A DNA stretch of 64,000 bases from Amycolatopsis umgeniensis (GCF_014205155.1 NZ_JACHMX010000001.1:8246001-8310000); one strand, 5' to 3'; positions 23,585-31,718 are shown, numbered from the stretch's first letter. Notes: generated by a model from the letters alone, not told the origin. Translations and numbers: made by a program.

Positions 23585-23661
23585 TAGCCCTTGAGGAACA
23601 GGCTCACCGATACGTGGTCGGTCGCGGGCCGCGTTGCGCCATCGCATCCGAGGGGGACGTG

Positions 23662-25989
23662 ATGCATTTCAGGATGCTCGGTCCGTTAGAGGTTCTCGCC
23701 GAAGAAAGGCAGGTCGCGCTCGGCGGGATCAAACAGCGCGGCACACTCGGCTTCCTGCTGCTCAACGCCAACCGGGTGGCCGCCACGAGTCAGCTGATGA
23801 AGGCGTTGTGGCCGGTCGAGACGCCGATGTCGGCGCGCAAGATCCTGCAGAACGCCGTGTGGGGGCTGCGCAGCCTGCTCACCCCGTCGATCCATGACGT
23901 CCGCGAGCCCGAGTTGCTGACGCAGGCGCCGGGCTACATGTTGCGGGTCGATCCGGAGACGGTCGACCTGTACCGGTTCCAGCGGATGGTCGCGGCGGGC
24001 CGGGTCGGCCTGGCGAGCGGCAACGCCGAGCAGGCCAGCGCGGTCTTGCGGGACGCGCTCGCGTTGTGGCGCGGGCCCGCGCTGGCCGATCTGGTGGAGG
24101 CCGGGGCCGCCTGGCCGGAACTGACCGCGGTGCAGAACGCCCGCCTGGACGCGTTGGAGGACTACTTCGACGCGGAGCTGGGTTGCGGCCGTCACCACGA
24201 GATCCTCCGTGAGCTGGAGACGACGGTCGAGACGGAACCCTTGCGTGAACGTGCCTGCGGCCAGTTGATGCGGACGCTCTACCTGTGTGGACGGCAGGCC
24301 GACGCGCTGAGCGTCTACGCCAGGGTGCGCACCCAGCTGATCGACGAACTCGGCCTGGAGCCGGGCCGGAAACTGCAGGTGCTGCAGCATTCCATCCTGA
24401 CGCACGACCCCTCGCTGGGCTCGACCGGACCGGTTCTGCCGGACACCAGGGAGCGGATCGAGGCACTGCCCGTCAGCAGGCCGGAACCGGAACCGGAACC
24501 GGTGCTCGCCGGCGAACCCGAGCCTGTCGAGAACTCGGACGCCACCGAACGGCAGCCGGTCAGCGTGATCGTGGTGCGGACGCAACTCAGCCCGCAGGGG
24601 TCGGAAGTCGCGCCGGAAGACGTCGACGAGGCCTTCGAGTGCATGTCCACGACCATCCGTGAGGAGGCCGAAGCACGCGGCGGGGCGGTGGTCGCGTCCT
24701 TCGGCTCCATCTCGATGGTGGTCTTCGGTCCGGCAGACGCTTCGGACACCGCGGTACGCGCCGTGAAGTCGGCGATCGCGATCCGGGAACGGCTGAGGGT
24801 CTCCTCCATGCTGGCGGCGCGCACGACGCCGGTGGTCCGCGGTCTGGCGGTGCACGTCGCCGTCGCGACGGGCAAGGCGAGGGTGCGCTATCAGAACGGC
24901 GAGACCGACGTGCCCGCGGTCGTCAACGGCGCGCTGCTGGACCAGTGCCAGGCGATGCTCAACGACGTCCCGGATGATGAGATCCTCGTCTGCGACAGCA
25001 CCCGCCTCTCCACCCAGTCCGTGGTCAATTACCACTCGATGACCGATGCGCGGACGGGCTGGCAGGTCGGCGAGCCGTGGCCGGAGTACCTGGGTTACCA
25101 GGACGTGGTGCCGCTCGTGGACCGGGACAGCGAACTGGATCTGCTGCGGGGGGTGCTGAACCGGGCCATCCACCGCAACCGGTGCCATATGGTGACGGTG
25201 ATCGGCGACCCGGGGATCGGCAAGACGCGGCTGGTGCGGGAGTTCGCCAAACGGTACGGCGGTCCGCAGGGCGTGGCCCGGTTCCTCATCGGGCGCGCGC
25301 CGCTGGGCCCGGGCGGCAGCCCGCTGGCGGTGCAGGCGGACATCCTCGCGGGCTACTGCGGGGTCAAGCCCGGCGACGACCGGTCGGCGGTCCGGGAGAA
25401 GGTCCAGGCCGCGCTTCAGCAACTCGTCCTCGACGACGGCGAGGTCCAGTGGCTGATGTCGGGCCTCGTGCCGCTCGCGGAGCTGGCGGCGGCCGGTGAC
25501 GACCGCAGGGTCGCGAGTTCGGGCGACGCGGCCGACACCCTGCAGATGTGGCAACGGTTCCTCGCGCTGGTCGCCAAGGACACCCCGCTCGTGGTCGTCG
25601 TGGAAGACCTGCACCGATGCGACAGGACCATCCGCCAATGGGTCCGTCAGCTGGCCCAGCCCACCCAGCAGGGTGTCCCGATGATGATCGTCGCCACCGC
25701 GCTGCCGGAACTGCTCGGGCTCAACCCGGACTGGGGGAGCGGCGCGCAGAGCGTGACCATCAAACTCGAGCCCCTGTCCGACGACGCCATCGACAAACTG
25801 GCGGAATCGCTCACCGACATGATGGACAGCGAACTCGAACGACTGGTGAGCGGTTACTGCGGAAATCAGTACGGCGAAGTGGGGCCGGTGGCGGACAACC
25901 GCCGCGAGTACCTCAGGCTGCTGCTCGGCCACGGCGCCAAGCAGACCGCGGGCGAGGACGAATCCAGAGTGCCCGCGCCGCGGCGGTGA
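23662..25989 (+). CDS. Large SARP activator: winged helix-BTAD-cyclase-like-ATPase
   Basis: A 775-residue regulator. Residues 1-95 form the OmpR-type winged helix (FRMLGPLEVLAEERQVALGG); 102-247 form the bacterial transcriptional activation domain (VDLYRFQRMVAAGRVGL). A PEPEPEP linker encoded by a GGAACC tandem repeat at about 24480 follows. Residues about 298-455 resemble a degenerate class III nucleotide cyclase fold, and 483-720 an ATPase with Walker A GDPGIGKTR (about 515) and Walker B LVVVVEDLH (about 643). I recall the same order in PimR-type regulators, but no LuxR helix-turn-helix follows here. ATG 23662 is preceded by AGGGGGA. Codon 9 is TTA (23686-23688), so translation may depend on the bldA leucyl-tRNA. 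It is convergent with the aminotransferase gene, as I recall for the SARP CpkO beside CpkG in coelimycin clusters, and is the probable activator of the PKS region. Confidence 0.9.
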   Translation: MHFRMLGPLEVLAEERQVALGGIKQRGTLGFLLLNANRVAATSQLMKALWPVETPMSARKILQNAVWGLRSLLTPSIHDVREPELLTQAPGYMLRVDPETVDLYRFQRMVAAGRVGLASGNAEQASAVLRDALALWRGPALADLVEAGAAWPELTAVQNARLDALEDYFDAELGCGRHHEILRELETTVETEPLRERACGQLMRTLYLCGRQADALSVYARVRTQLIDELGLEPGRKLQVLQHSILTHDPSLGSTGPVLPDTRERIEALPVSRPEPEPEPVLAGEPEPVENSDATERQPVSVIVVRTQLSPQGSEVAPEDVDEAFECMSTTIREEAEARGGAVVASFGSISMVVFGPADASDTAVRAVKSAIAIRERLRVSSMLAARTTPVVRGLAVHVAVATGKARVRYQNGETDVPAVVNGALLDQCQAMLNDVPDDEILVCDSTRLSTQSVVNYHSMTDARTGWQVGEPWPEYLGYQDVVPLVDRDSELDLLRGVLNRAIHRNRCHMVTVIGDPGIGKTRLVREFAKRYGGPQGVARFLIGRAPLGPGGSPLAVQADILAGYCGVKPGDDRSAVREKVQAALQQLVLDDGEVQWLMSGLVPLAELAAAGDDRRVASSGDAADTLQMWQRFLALVAKDTPLVVVVEDLHRCDRTIRQWVRQLAQPTQQGVPMMIVATALPELLGLNPDWGSGAQSVTIKLEPLSDDAIDKLAESLTDMMDSELERLVSGYCGNQYGEVGPVADNRREYLRLLLGHGAKQTAGEDESRVPAPRR

Positions 25990-26002
25990 GTGGGTGGAAC
26001 GT

Positions 26003-26032
26003 GGCAGGGGTGGGCCGGAGCCCGCCCCTGCC
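26003..26032. terminator. Bidirectional hairpin between SARP and aminotransferase genes
   Basis: Thirteen-bp stem (GGCAGGGGTGGGC / GCCCGCCCCTGCC, one G-U pair) with a 4-nt loop CGGA, filling most of the 46-bp gap between the two convergent stops. Confidence 0.65.
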
Positions 26033-26035
26033 TGG

Positions 26036-27586
26036 TCACGGCTGGAAGATCCGGTCGGGCTGGTCCCGCAGGATCACGCTCACCGCGCGCAGGGCGGCCG
26101 CGGTCCTGGCGATCTCCTCCCCGGTCAGTTGCAGGGACGGCTCGAACCGCAAGGTGTTCGGGGCGCTGGCGGTGGGGAAGATCCGGATCCGGTGCTCACG
26201 CAACAGGTAGCCGGCGATCGCGTAACCCAGGATTCCCTGCAGCGCGGCGTCCCGGACCGGCTCGGAAGGTGAACCCGTCTGGTCGCCGAATTCGAGGCCG
26301 AGCATCAAACCCTTGCCACGGACGGCTTTGACGACTTCGGGGAAGTCGGCCCGCACACCGTCCAAAGCGGACTTCAGCCGGATACCGAGTTCGGTGGCCC
26401 GCCGGTACGCGGCTCCGTCGTCCGCCTCCAGCAGTTCGACGACCTTGAGGGCGATCGCGGTGGAGAAGCCGTCCTTGGCGAACGTCGAGCTGTGCAGGAA
26501 CTCGAAGTCCGGCCGGTACTTGGACCGCCTGATCAGCAAAAGGGAGATCTTCGCGATTCCGCCGCCGAGGCTCTTGGCGAGGGTGTAGTAGTCGCCCTGC
26601 AGGCCGACGGCGGAGCCGGCCAGGAACGTCCCGGTCCGCCCCATCCCGCACTGGATCTCGTCGACGATGACGGGCACGTCGAGCGCGTCGGCGGTCCGGC
26701 GCAAGCGGGTGGCGAACTCTTCGCCGAGGACGTTGATCCCGCCCTCTCCCTGGACCGGCTCGACGAGGAACGCGGTGAACACCGGGTATTCCCTCGGCTC
26801 GACGGTGACCACACCGCCGTCCACCTTGAGGTCCAGCAAAGCCGCCTGCTCGCTGTCGACGACCTTGGCCAGCGCGTCCGGCTGGTCGATCGGCACGAAC
26901 CTGGCCTGCGCGGCGAGTGCCTGGAACGGGCCGCGGACCACCGGGTTGTGGGTCAACTGCACGCTGCCCGCCAGCTTGCCGTGAAAGGACCCTTCCAGGG
27001 CAAGGAAAAGAGGCGGTTTGGCGAGTACGGCCTCGTTGTGGGCGCGCACGTGCGCGATGAGTTCCTCGGGCCCCGCGAACCCGAGTTCCGCCCCCACCGT
27101 CACCCCGCCGTCCCGGGAGGCGGCACGCACTTCCTCGATGTGGGAATCGATTTCGGCGATCAGCGCGCCGACGCGCATGCGGCGGTCCAGCTCGGCGTGC
27201 TTGATCCCGGTTTCGACGGCCTCCGCGCCGGTGCTCGCGAAAAAGGCCAGGTAGTCCTCGGTGGTTCCCAGCTCCCGGTGCAGAATCCGGTTCAGGGCCA
27301 GCGCCAGCCGATTCGCGGACGAATGCCGGGAGAACTGGATGTGGACGGGTGTCCGCGCGTCCAGCAGTTCCTTGGCGTGCGCGACGATCTCCGGGTTGTT
27401 GTGCCCGAGCAGCAGCGAGCCGTACCCGCCGACGTGATCCAGCACGGAGACGTCTTCGCCGTCGGCGCCTGCGTGGACCAGGGTGTTGCCCTCCGCCCGG
27501 AGGTATTCGACGTCGAGGCCCACGCTGCCCAGCAGCGCGCGCATGTTCGGCTCGGTGATTTCGGGTTCGGTGGCTTTCCCATTCAT
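26036..27586 (-). CDS. Class III PLP aminotransferase, probable amination of the polyketide aldehyde
   Basis: A 516-residue fold-type I aminotransferase of the ornithine/diaminobutyrate/GABA class. Signatures are FFASTGAEAVETGIKHAEL, the PLP-ring aspartate in VDEIQCGMGRTG, and the PLP lysine in LAKSLGGG (about Lys338). It is longer than the usual 420-460 residues because of an extra stretch around 130-190. ATG 27586 is taken as start; an in-frame ATG at 27613 is possible. With a PKS that ends in a thioester reductase, the simplest role is transfer of an amino group to the C1 aldehyde, as proposed for CpkG in coelimycin biosynthesis. Supply of a diamino acid to the NRPS is the main alternative. 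It is divergent from the flavin reductase operon. Confidence 0.88.
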   Translation of the reverse strand: MNGKATEPEITEPNMRALLGSVGLDVEYLRAEGNTLVHAGADGEDVSVLDHVGGYGSLLLGHNNPEIVAHAKELLDARTPVHIQFSRHSSANRLALALNRILHRELGTTEDYLAFFASTGAEAVETGIKHAELDRRMRVGALIAEIDSHIEEVRAASRDGGVTVGAELGFAGPEELIAHVRAHNEAVLAKPPLFLALEGSFHGKLAGSVQLTHNPVVRGPFQALAAQARFVPIDQPDALAKVVDSEQAALLDLKVDGGVVTVEPREYPVFTAFLVEPVQGEGGINVLGEEFATRLRRTADALDVPVIVDEIQCGMGRTGTFLAGSAVGLQGDYYTLAKSLGGGIAKISLLLIRRSKYRPDFEFLHSSTFAKDGFSTAIALKVVELLEADDGAAYRRATELGIRLKSALDGVRADFPEVVKAVRGKGLMLGLEFGDQTGSPSEPVRDAALQGILGYAIAGYLLREHRIRIFPTASAPNTLRFEPSLQLTGEEIARTAAALRAVSVILRDQPDRIFQP

Positions 27587-27761
27587 AGTGCCACCGTGCC
27601 CTTCTCCGGTCATTCGCCGGGCATCGCCGGTTCATCCGCGCCGGTACCCGGCGGGGTTACTCGGCCATGACCGTGGTCCCTGCCGAATGGCAAGACGCGT
27701 CGGTAGGGTCGTTTTCGTTATGTCACAGGGATTCGCATGACAACGCTCGAAAAGGTGCGAG
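27587..27761. promoter_or_regulatory. Divergent promoter region, aminotransferase / flavin reductase operon
   Basis: A 175-bp gap between divergent starts. It should contain promoters for both genes. AAAAGG lies 6 nt before the flavin reductase ATG. I see no strong palindrome, and the GTTCA-N7-GTAATCG motif of the other two divergent regions is absent as an exact match. Confidence 0.4.
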
Positions 27762-28274
27762 ATGAATTCTTCGGTGCTCAACGACGGAATCGTCGGCCTG
27801 CGCGAGGTCATGTCGCAATTCGCGACCGGGGTCACCGTGCTGACGGTGGGTGGCGAGCGCGTGCACGGGATGACCGCCAACGCGTTCACGTCCTTGTCCG
27901 TCGACCCGCCCCAAGTGCTGTGCTGTGTGGCGCATACGGCCGTCATGCACGACGCGATCAGGACCGCGGGCGGGTTCGCGGTCTCGATCCTGCACGCGGA
28001 CCAGGAACGCGTCGCGCGGTACTTCGCCGACCGGCACCGGCCGCTCGGCCCGGCCCAGTTCGCCTCCTTGGACTGGCTGCCGGGATCGCGGACCGGCGCC
28101 CCGCTGATCGGCGGAGCGCTGGCGTGGATGGAATGCGAACTCGTCTCCTCCTACGAGGCCGGGGACCACACGATCTTCATCGGCGGGCTGCTGGGCCTGG
28201 CCAGGGGCGCGGGCGGGCCGGGGTTGCTGTTCTTCGACGGCGGTTTCGGCAAGGCCGTGCCGCGAGCGCAGTGA
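27762..28274 (+). CDS. Flavin reductase (HpaC-like), partner of a two-component monooxygenase
   Basis: A 170-residue flavin reductase-like FMN-binding protein. Family features are REVMSQFATGVTVLTV at the N-terminus, GMTANAFTSLSVDPPQVLCC, and GDHTIFIGG near the end. Such proteins use NAD(P)H to make free reduced flavin for a separate oxygenase in the cytoplasm. The likely partner is the acyl-CoA dehydrogenase-fold monooxygenase at 33.8-34.9 kb, the only enzyme of the window that needs one. ATG 27762 follows AAAAGGTGCGAG. It is the first gene of a three-gene + operon with the carboxyltransferase and epoxidase-like genes. Confidence 0.88.
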   Translation: MNSSVLNDGIVGLREVMSQFATGVTVLTVGGERVHGMTANAFTSLSVDPPQVLCCVAHTAVMHDAIRTAGGFAVSILHADQERVARYFADRHRPLGPAQFASLDWLPGSRTGAPLIGGALAWMECELVSSYEAGDHTIFIGGLLGLARGAGGPGLLFFDGGFGKAVPRAQ

Positions 28275-28301
28275 CCACACCGTCCACCAGGGAGACAGCC
28301 G

Positions 28302-29939
28302 ATGTCCGTGCACTCCGTCCAAGTCGATTTCCTGCCGAGCCCGCCGCCGAGGACGGCCAACGGGGACGGCGTGCCCCGCGCGGTACCCGCCCCGCCCGCG
28401 ACGATGCGGACCCTGCTCGAAGAGCGTGACCGGATCCGCGCGCGGGCGATGGCGGGCGGCGGTGCCGAGCGCCAGCACAGACTGGGCAAACGCACCGCGC
28501 GGGAGCGGCTGGACCTGTTGCTGGACAACGACTCCTTCGTCGAGATCGATCTGTTCCGCCGTCACCAGGAGCACGGTCTCTCGGCGCCGTCGCAGCGTCC
28601 CCACACCGATGGTGTCGTCGCGGGCTCTGGCACGATCGACGGCCGCCGGGTGTTCGTCTACGCCCAGGACTTCACCGTGTTCGGTGGCTCCCTCGGACAG
28701 GCGCACGCCGCGAAGATCCACAAGGTGCTGGATCTGGCGCTGGCGACCGGATCCCCGGTGATCGCGCTGAACGACAGCGGCGGGGCCAGGATCCAGGAAG
28801 GCGTGCCCGCGCTGGACGGATACGGCGGCATCTTCCGCCGTCAGGTCGCCGCGTCCGGCGTGATCCCGCAGATCAGCGTCGTACTCGGCCCGTGCGCGGG
28901 CGGCGCGGCCTACTCGCCCGCCCTGGCCGATTTCACCTTCATGGTCAAGGGGATCGGCCAGATGTACCTGACCGGACCGGACGTGGTCGAGGCGGTCAGC
29001 GGCGAGCGGGTGACCCACGCGGAACTCGGTGGCGCGGAGGTGCACGGCGAGCACTCGGGCGTCGCCGCGTTCGTCCGCGAGGACGAGGTGACCTGTCTCG
29101 CGGACGTGCGGTATCTCGTGTCCTTGCTGCCCGGCAACAATCTGGAGTCGCCGCCGGCGGCACCACGGCGAGACGACGTGCACGGCGAGCGGCCGCGCTT
29201 CGCCGAAATCGTCCCTGTCGAGCCCAACAGGCCGTACGACATGCGCGACGTGATCGCCGAACTCGTCGACGACGAGGATTTCCTCGAGGTCCACGAGGAC
29301 TGGGCGGGCAACGTGGTGTGCGTGCTGGCCCGGATCGACGGCGAGGTCGTCGGAGTGGTCGGGAACCAGCCCCTGGTGCTCGCCGGCGTGCTGAACATCC
29401 CGGCCTCGCAGAAGGCCGCCAGGTTCGTGCGGTTCTGCGACGCGTTCAACATCCCGCTGGTGACGCTGGTGGACGTCCCGGGGTTCCTGCCGGGCAAGGA
29501 CCAGGAACACGCGGGGATCATCCGGCACGGGGCGAAACTGCTGTACGCCTACTGCGAGGCCACGGTCCCGCGGATCCAGGTGATCGTGCGCAAGGCGTAC
29601 GGCGGCGCGTACATCGTGATGGACTCGCGGTCCATCGGCACCGATCTCTCGCTGGCGTGGCCCACCAACGAGATCGCCGTGATGGGCGCCGAGGGCGCGG
29701 TGAACGTCTTGCACCGCAAGCAACTCGCGGCGGCGGCGGACCCCGTCCGGCTGCGTGCCGAGCTGACCGGCGACTACCGGTCGGAGCTCATGCATCCCTA
29801 CTACGCGGCCGAAAGAGGTCTGGTCGACGACGTGATCGACCCGGCCCGGACGCGCGCGATGGTGGCGCGCGGGCTGGCCATGTTGCGGGACAAGCGCAAG
29901 CCGTCGCCGCGGCGCAAACACGGGAACATCCCGCAGTGA
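28302..29939 (+). CDS. Acyl-CoA carboxylase carboxyltransferase (beta) subunit
   Basis: A 545-residue carboxyltransferase of the propionyl-/acetyl-CoA carboxylase beta family. Signatures are GKRTARERLDLLLD, SGGARIQEG (about 159-167), the oxyanion-hole stretch GPCAGGAAYSPAL (about 197), and RKAYGGAYIVM (about 430). About 45 extra N-terminal residues are low in complexity. It transfers CO2 from carboxybiotin to acetyl- or propionyl-CoA, giving malonyl- or methylmalonyl-CoA, the PKS extender units. No biotin carboxylase (alpha) subunit is in the window, so it must borrow one. Coelimycin clusters also carry such a gene (cpkK, from memory). GGGAGA precedes ATG 28302. Acyl preference cannot be told from sequence by eye. 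Confidence 0.93.
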   Translation: MSVHSVQVDFLPSPPPRTANGDGVPRAVPAPPATMRTLLEERDRIRARAMAGGGAERQHRLGKRTARERLDLLLDNDSFVEIDLFRRHQEHGLSAPSQRPHTDGVVAGSGTIDGRRVFVYAQDFTVFGGSLGQAHAAKIHKVLDLALATGSPVIALNDSGGARIQEGVPALDGYGGIFRRQVAASGVIPQISVVLGPCAGGAAYSPALADFTFMVKGIGQMYLTGPDVVEAVSGERVTHAELGGAEVHGEHSGVAAFVREDEVTCLADVRYLVSLLPGNNLESPPAAPRRDDVHGERPRFAEIVPVEPNRPYDMRDVIAELVDDEDFLEVHEDWAGNVVCVLARIDGEVVGVVGNQPLVLAGVLNIPASQKAARFVRFCDAFNIPLVTLVDVPGFLPGKDQEHAGIIRHGAKLLYAYCEATVPRIQVIVRKAYGGAYIVMDSRSIGTDLSLAWPTNEIAVMGAEGAVNVLHRKQLAAAADPVRLRAELTGDYRSELMHPYYAAERGLVDDVIDPARTRAMVARGLAMLRDKRKPSPRRKHGNIPQ

Positions 29940-29974
29940 CCCCCGATGGATCGAAGAACGAGGAGGTGACCGCG

Positions 29975-31318
29975 GTGAGCGGTCAGGCCGGAAAACGTGC
30001 GATCGTGCTCGGCGGGAGCGTGGCGGGACTCTTCGCCGCGCGAGTGCTGTCCGAGTCGTACTCGCGGGTGCTGGTGGTGGATCGCGACGTCCTGAGCGGG
30101 GTTCGCGAAACCCGGCGGAGCGTGCCACAGGGCAAACAGGTGCACGGCCTGCTCGCCAAGGGGCAACAGGTGATCGAGGAGCTCTTCCCCGGTTTCACCG
30201 AGGAGATCAAGGCCGATGGCGCCGGCATCGGGGACGTCGCCGGCAACCTTCGCTGGTACTTCAACGGAAAGCCGCTGGCTCGCGACGACTCCGGTCTGGT
30301 CGCGGTGACCGCGAGCCGTCCGTTCCTCGAGTACCACATCCGGCGCCGCGTCCAGGCCCTGACGAACGTCGAGTTCCTCGAAGGGCACGACATCCTGAGC
30401 CTGGCGACCGCCGAGAACGGCCGCCGGATCGTCGGCGCCGTCGTGAGCGGACCGGACGGCACGGAAGAAACCCTCGACGGAGACCTGGTGGTCGACGCGA
30501 TGGGCCGCGGTTCCCGGACCCCCGTCTGGCTGACCGAGCTGGGGTACCCTCGCGTCGAGGAAGAGCGGCTGAAGATCGGCATCGGCTACGCCACCCGGCA
30601 CTACCGGCTCAAGACGGACCCGTACCAGGGCGACATCTCCATCAACGTGATCGCTTCGCCGATGCTGCCGCGCGGCGCGATCTGCGGCAAGCACGGGGAC
30701 ACGATCGAACTCACCGCGTACGGGATCCTCGACGACCATCCGCCGACGGACAACGAGGGCTTCCTCGCGTTCATCAAATCCCTGCCGGTGCCGGACATCT
30801 ACGACGCGATCTCCGAGTCGGAACCGCTGGACGACCCGGTGGGGTACCGGTTCCCGGCGAACCTGCGCCGCCGCTACGAGAAACTGGCCGACTTCCCCGA
30901 AGGCTTCTTCGTCGTCGGCGACTCCGTCTGCAGCTTCAACCCGACCTACGCACAGGGGATGACCATCTCCGCGCTGGGAGCTCTGGCGATGCGCAAGCAT
31001 CTGCGCTCCGGTGCCGGGCCGCGGCCGAAGCAGTTCCTGAAGGAACTCGCCCGCGACGTCCTCGACGCGCCGTGGGAGATGATGAACACCGGCGACCTGA
31101 TCTTCCCCGACGTCCCGGGCAAGCGGAGCATGAAGGTGAAGATGGGGCACGCCTACGCGGCGAAGGTGCTGGAAGCCGCCACGCGTGACGGCAAGGTGGC
31201 CAGCGCCTACCTGAAGATGACCGGCCTGGTGATCAGCCCCGAAGCCCTGATGAGCCCCTCGACGTTGCTGCGTGTCCTGCGCAACTCGCGGGGTGAGGCG
31301 GCGGCGGTCACTCGCTGA
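29975..31318 (+). CDS. FAD-dependent monooxygenase, epoxidase-like (MonCI/LasC type)
   Basis: A 447-residue flavoprotein. The FAD-binding fold is VLGGSVAGLFAARVLSE near the N-terminus. It is followed by RRSVPQGKQVHGLLAKG, a stretch I associate with the squalene-epoxidase-like polyether epoxidases MonCI and LasC, and by the GD motif FFVVGDSVCSFNPTYAQGM. There is no membrane anchor. GTG 29975 is preferred because AGGAGG lies 8 nt upstream; the in-frame GTG 29966 overlaps that ribosome binding site. The substrate is probably an alkene of the polyene made by the PKS; epoxides occur in coelimycin and streptazone-type alkaloids. Another hydroxylation or dehydrogenation cannot be excluded. It is the last gene of its operon and is followed by a repeat-rich gap. 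Confidence 0.85.
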   Translation: MSGQAGKRAIVLGGSVAGLFAARVLSESYSRVLVVDRDVLSGVRETRRSVPQGKQVHGLLAKGQQVIEELFPGFTEEIKADGAGIGDVAGNLRWYFNGKPLARDDSGLVAVTASRPFLEYHIRRRVQALTNVEFLEGHDILSLATAENGRRIVGAVVSGPDGTEETLDGDLVVDAMGRGSRTPVWLTELGYPRVEEERLKIGIGYATRHYRLKTDPYQGDISINVIASPMLPRGAICGKHGDTIELTAYGILDDHPPTDNEGFLAFIKSLPVPDIYDAISESEPLDDPVGYRFPANLRRRYEKLADFPEGFFVVGDSVCSFNPTYAQGMTISALGALAMRKHLRSGAGPRPKQFLKELARDVLDAPWEMMNTGDLIFPDVPGKRSMKVKMGHAYAAKVLEAATRDGKVASAYLKMTGLVISPEALMSPSTLLRVLRNSRGEAAAVTR

Positions 31319-31341
31319 GGTCTCGTGTCCTATCGGGAGGT

Positions 31342-31394
31342 GTTGCGAAAGCCACTTTCGCAACGGTGAAGGTTGCGAAAGTGGCTTTCGCAAC
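31342..31394. repeat. Inverted pair of 23-bp REP-like palindromes
   Basis: Two copies (31342-31364 and 31372-31394) with GTTGCGAAAG at the start and CTTTCGCAAC at the end. The second is the exact reverse complement of the first, with 7 nt between. Together they can form a long hairpin just behind the epoxidase-like gene, so they may also act as its terminator. Related copies occur at 31515-31567. Confidence 0.85.
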
Positions 31395-31433
31395 GCCTGT
31401 CGGGGTTTCAGGGGCCGGGTGAGGTCTGGTGCA

Positions 31434-31487
31434 GGTGGTCGTGAGTGGCAAGTGGTGTCAGAACGCGACTTACCACTCACGACCACC
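31434..31487. repeat. 15-bp inverted repeat
   Basis: Arms GGTGGTCGTGAGTGG (31434-31448) and its exact reverse complement (31473-31487) around a 24-nt loop. It differs from the flanking CGAAAG palindromes and may be another intergenic mobile repeat family. Confidence 0.75.
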
Positions 31488-31514
31488 CCGACCGGCCCCT
31501 CACCGCCACTTCAT

Positions 31515-31567
31515 GTCGCGAAAGCCACTTTCGCGACATCAGACGTCCCGAAAGTGGCTTTCGCGAC
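31515..31567. repeat. Second inverted pair of REP-like palindromes
   Basis: Copies at 31515-31537 (GTCGCGAAAG...CTTTCGCGAC) and 31545-31567 (starts GTCCCGAAAG) share the AAAGCCACTTT / AAAGTGGCTTT core of the 31.34 kb pair but have different outer bases. This suggests a family of small palindromic elements inserted more than once. Confidence 0.82.
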
Positions 31568-31572
31568 ACCCT

Positions 31573-31611
31573 CGCCGGGCACCTTCGCCGGGCACCTGCG
31601 CCGGGCACCTT
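31573..31611. repeat. Three tandem copies of a 13-bp unit
   Basis: Unit CGCCGGGCACCTT repeated three times (the second copy ends in TG), with a degraded fourth start. Non-coding; function unknown. Confidence 0.75.
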
Positions 31612-31673
31612 CACCGGACATCCTCGACAACCGAAACGCCGGCTCGATCCACAGAACGCGGCCAGCCCGCGAA

Positions 31674-31705
31674 GAAGCCCCCGGTGCCGGACCACCGGGG
31701 GCTTC
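31674..31705. terminator. Strong hairpin downstream of the SnoaL-like gene
   Basis: Perfect 12-bp stem GAAGCCCCCGGT / ACCGGGGGCTTC with an 8-nt loop. It lies 13 nt past the stop of the minus-strand SnoaL-like gene and probably ends its transcript. Confidence 0.75.
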
Positions 31706-31718
31706 CTCGCGGGTCTGA

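Larger units (their letters stand above)
22984..23661. other. 678-bp intergenic region upstream of the SARP gene
   Basis: No convincing complete gene. The left half (to about 23344) carries an open minus-strand frame with protein-like composition, listed separately as a possible remnant. The right half is less GC-rich than its surroundings and carries two palindromes (23340-23357 and 23573-23584). It is the likely promoter and operator region of the SARP gene. A ribosome binding site AGGGGGA lies at 23651-23657. Confidence 0.6.

Noticed and set aside
23216..23587. A 123-codon plus-strand open frame before the SARP gene
   Set aside because: Cysteine- and serine-rich composition, no ribosome binding site and no recognisable domain. 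It overlaps the palindromes and the minus-strand remnant.
22984..23661. Gamma-butyrolactone receptor box (ARE) upstream of the SARP gene
   Set aside because: The palindromes present do not match the AT-rich ARE consensus as I remember it, and no receptor or synthase gene is in the window.
28892..29974. N-terminal extension of the epoxidase-like protein (start at 28892)
   Set aside because: It overlaps the carboxyltransferase in another frame and is not protein-like. AGGAGG and GTG 29975 mark the true start.
31272..31718. Short open frames in the repeat-rich gap
   Set aside because: Their translations are built from the palindromic repeats and carry no gene-like features.
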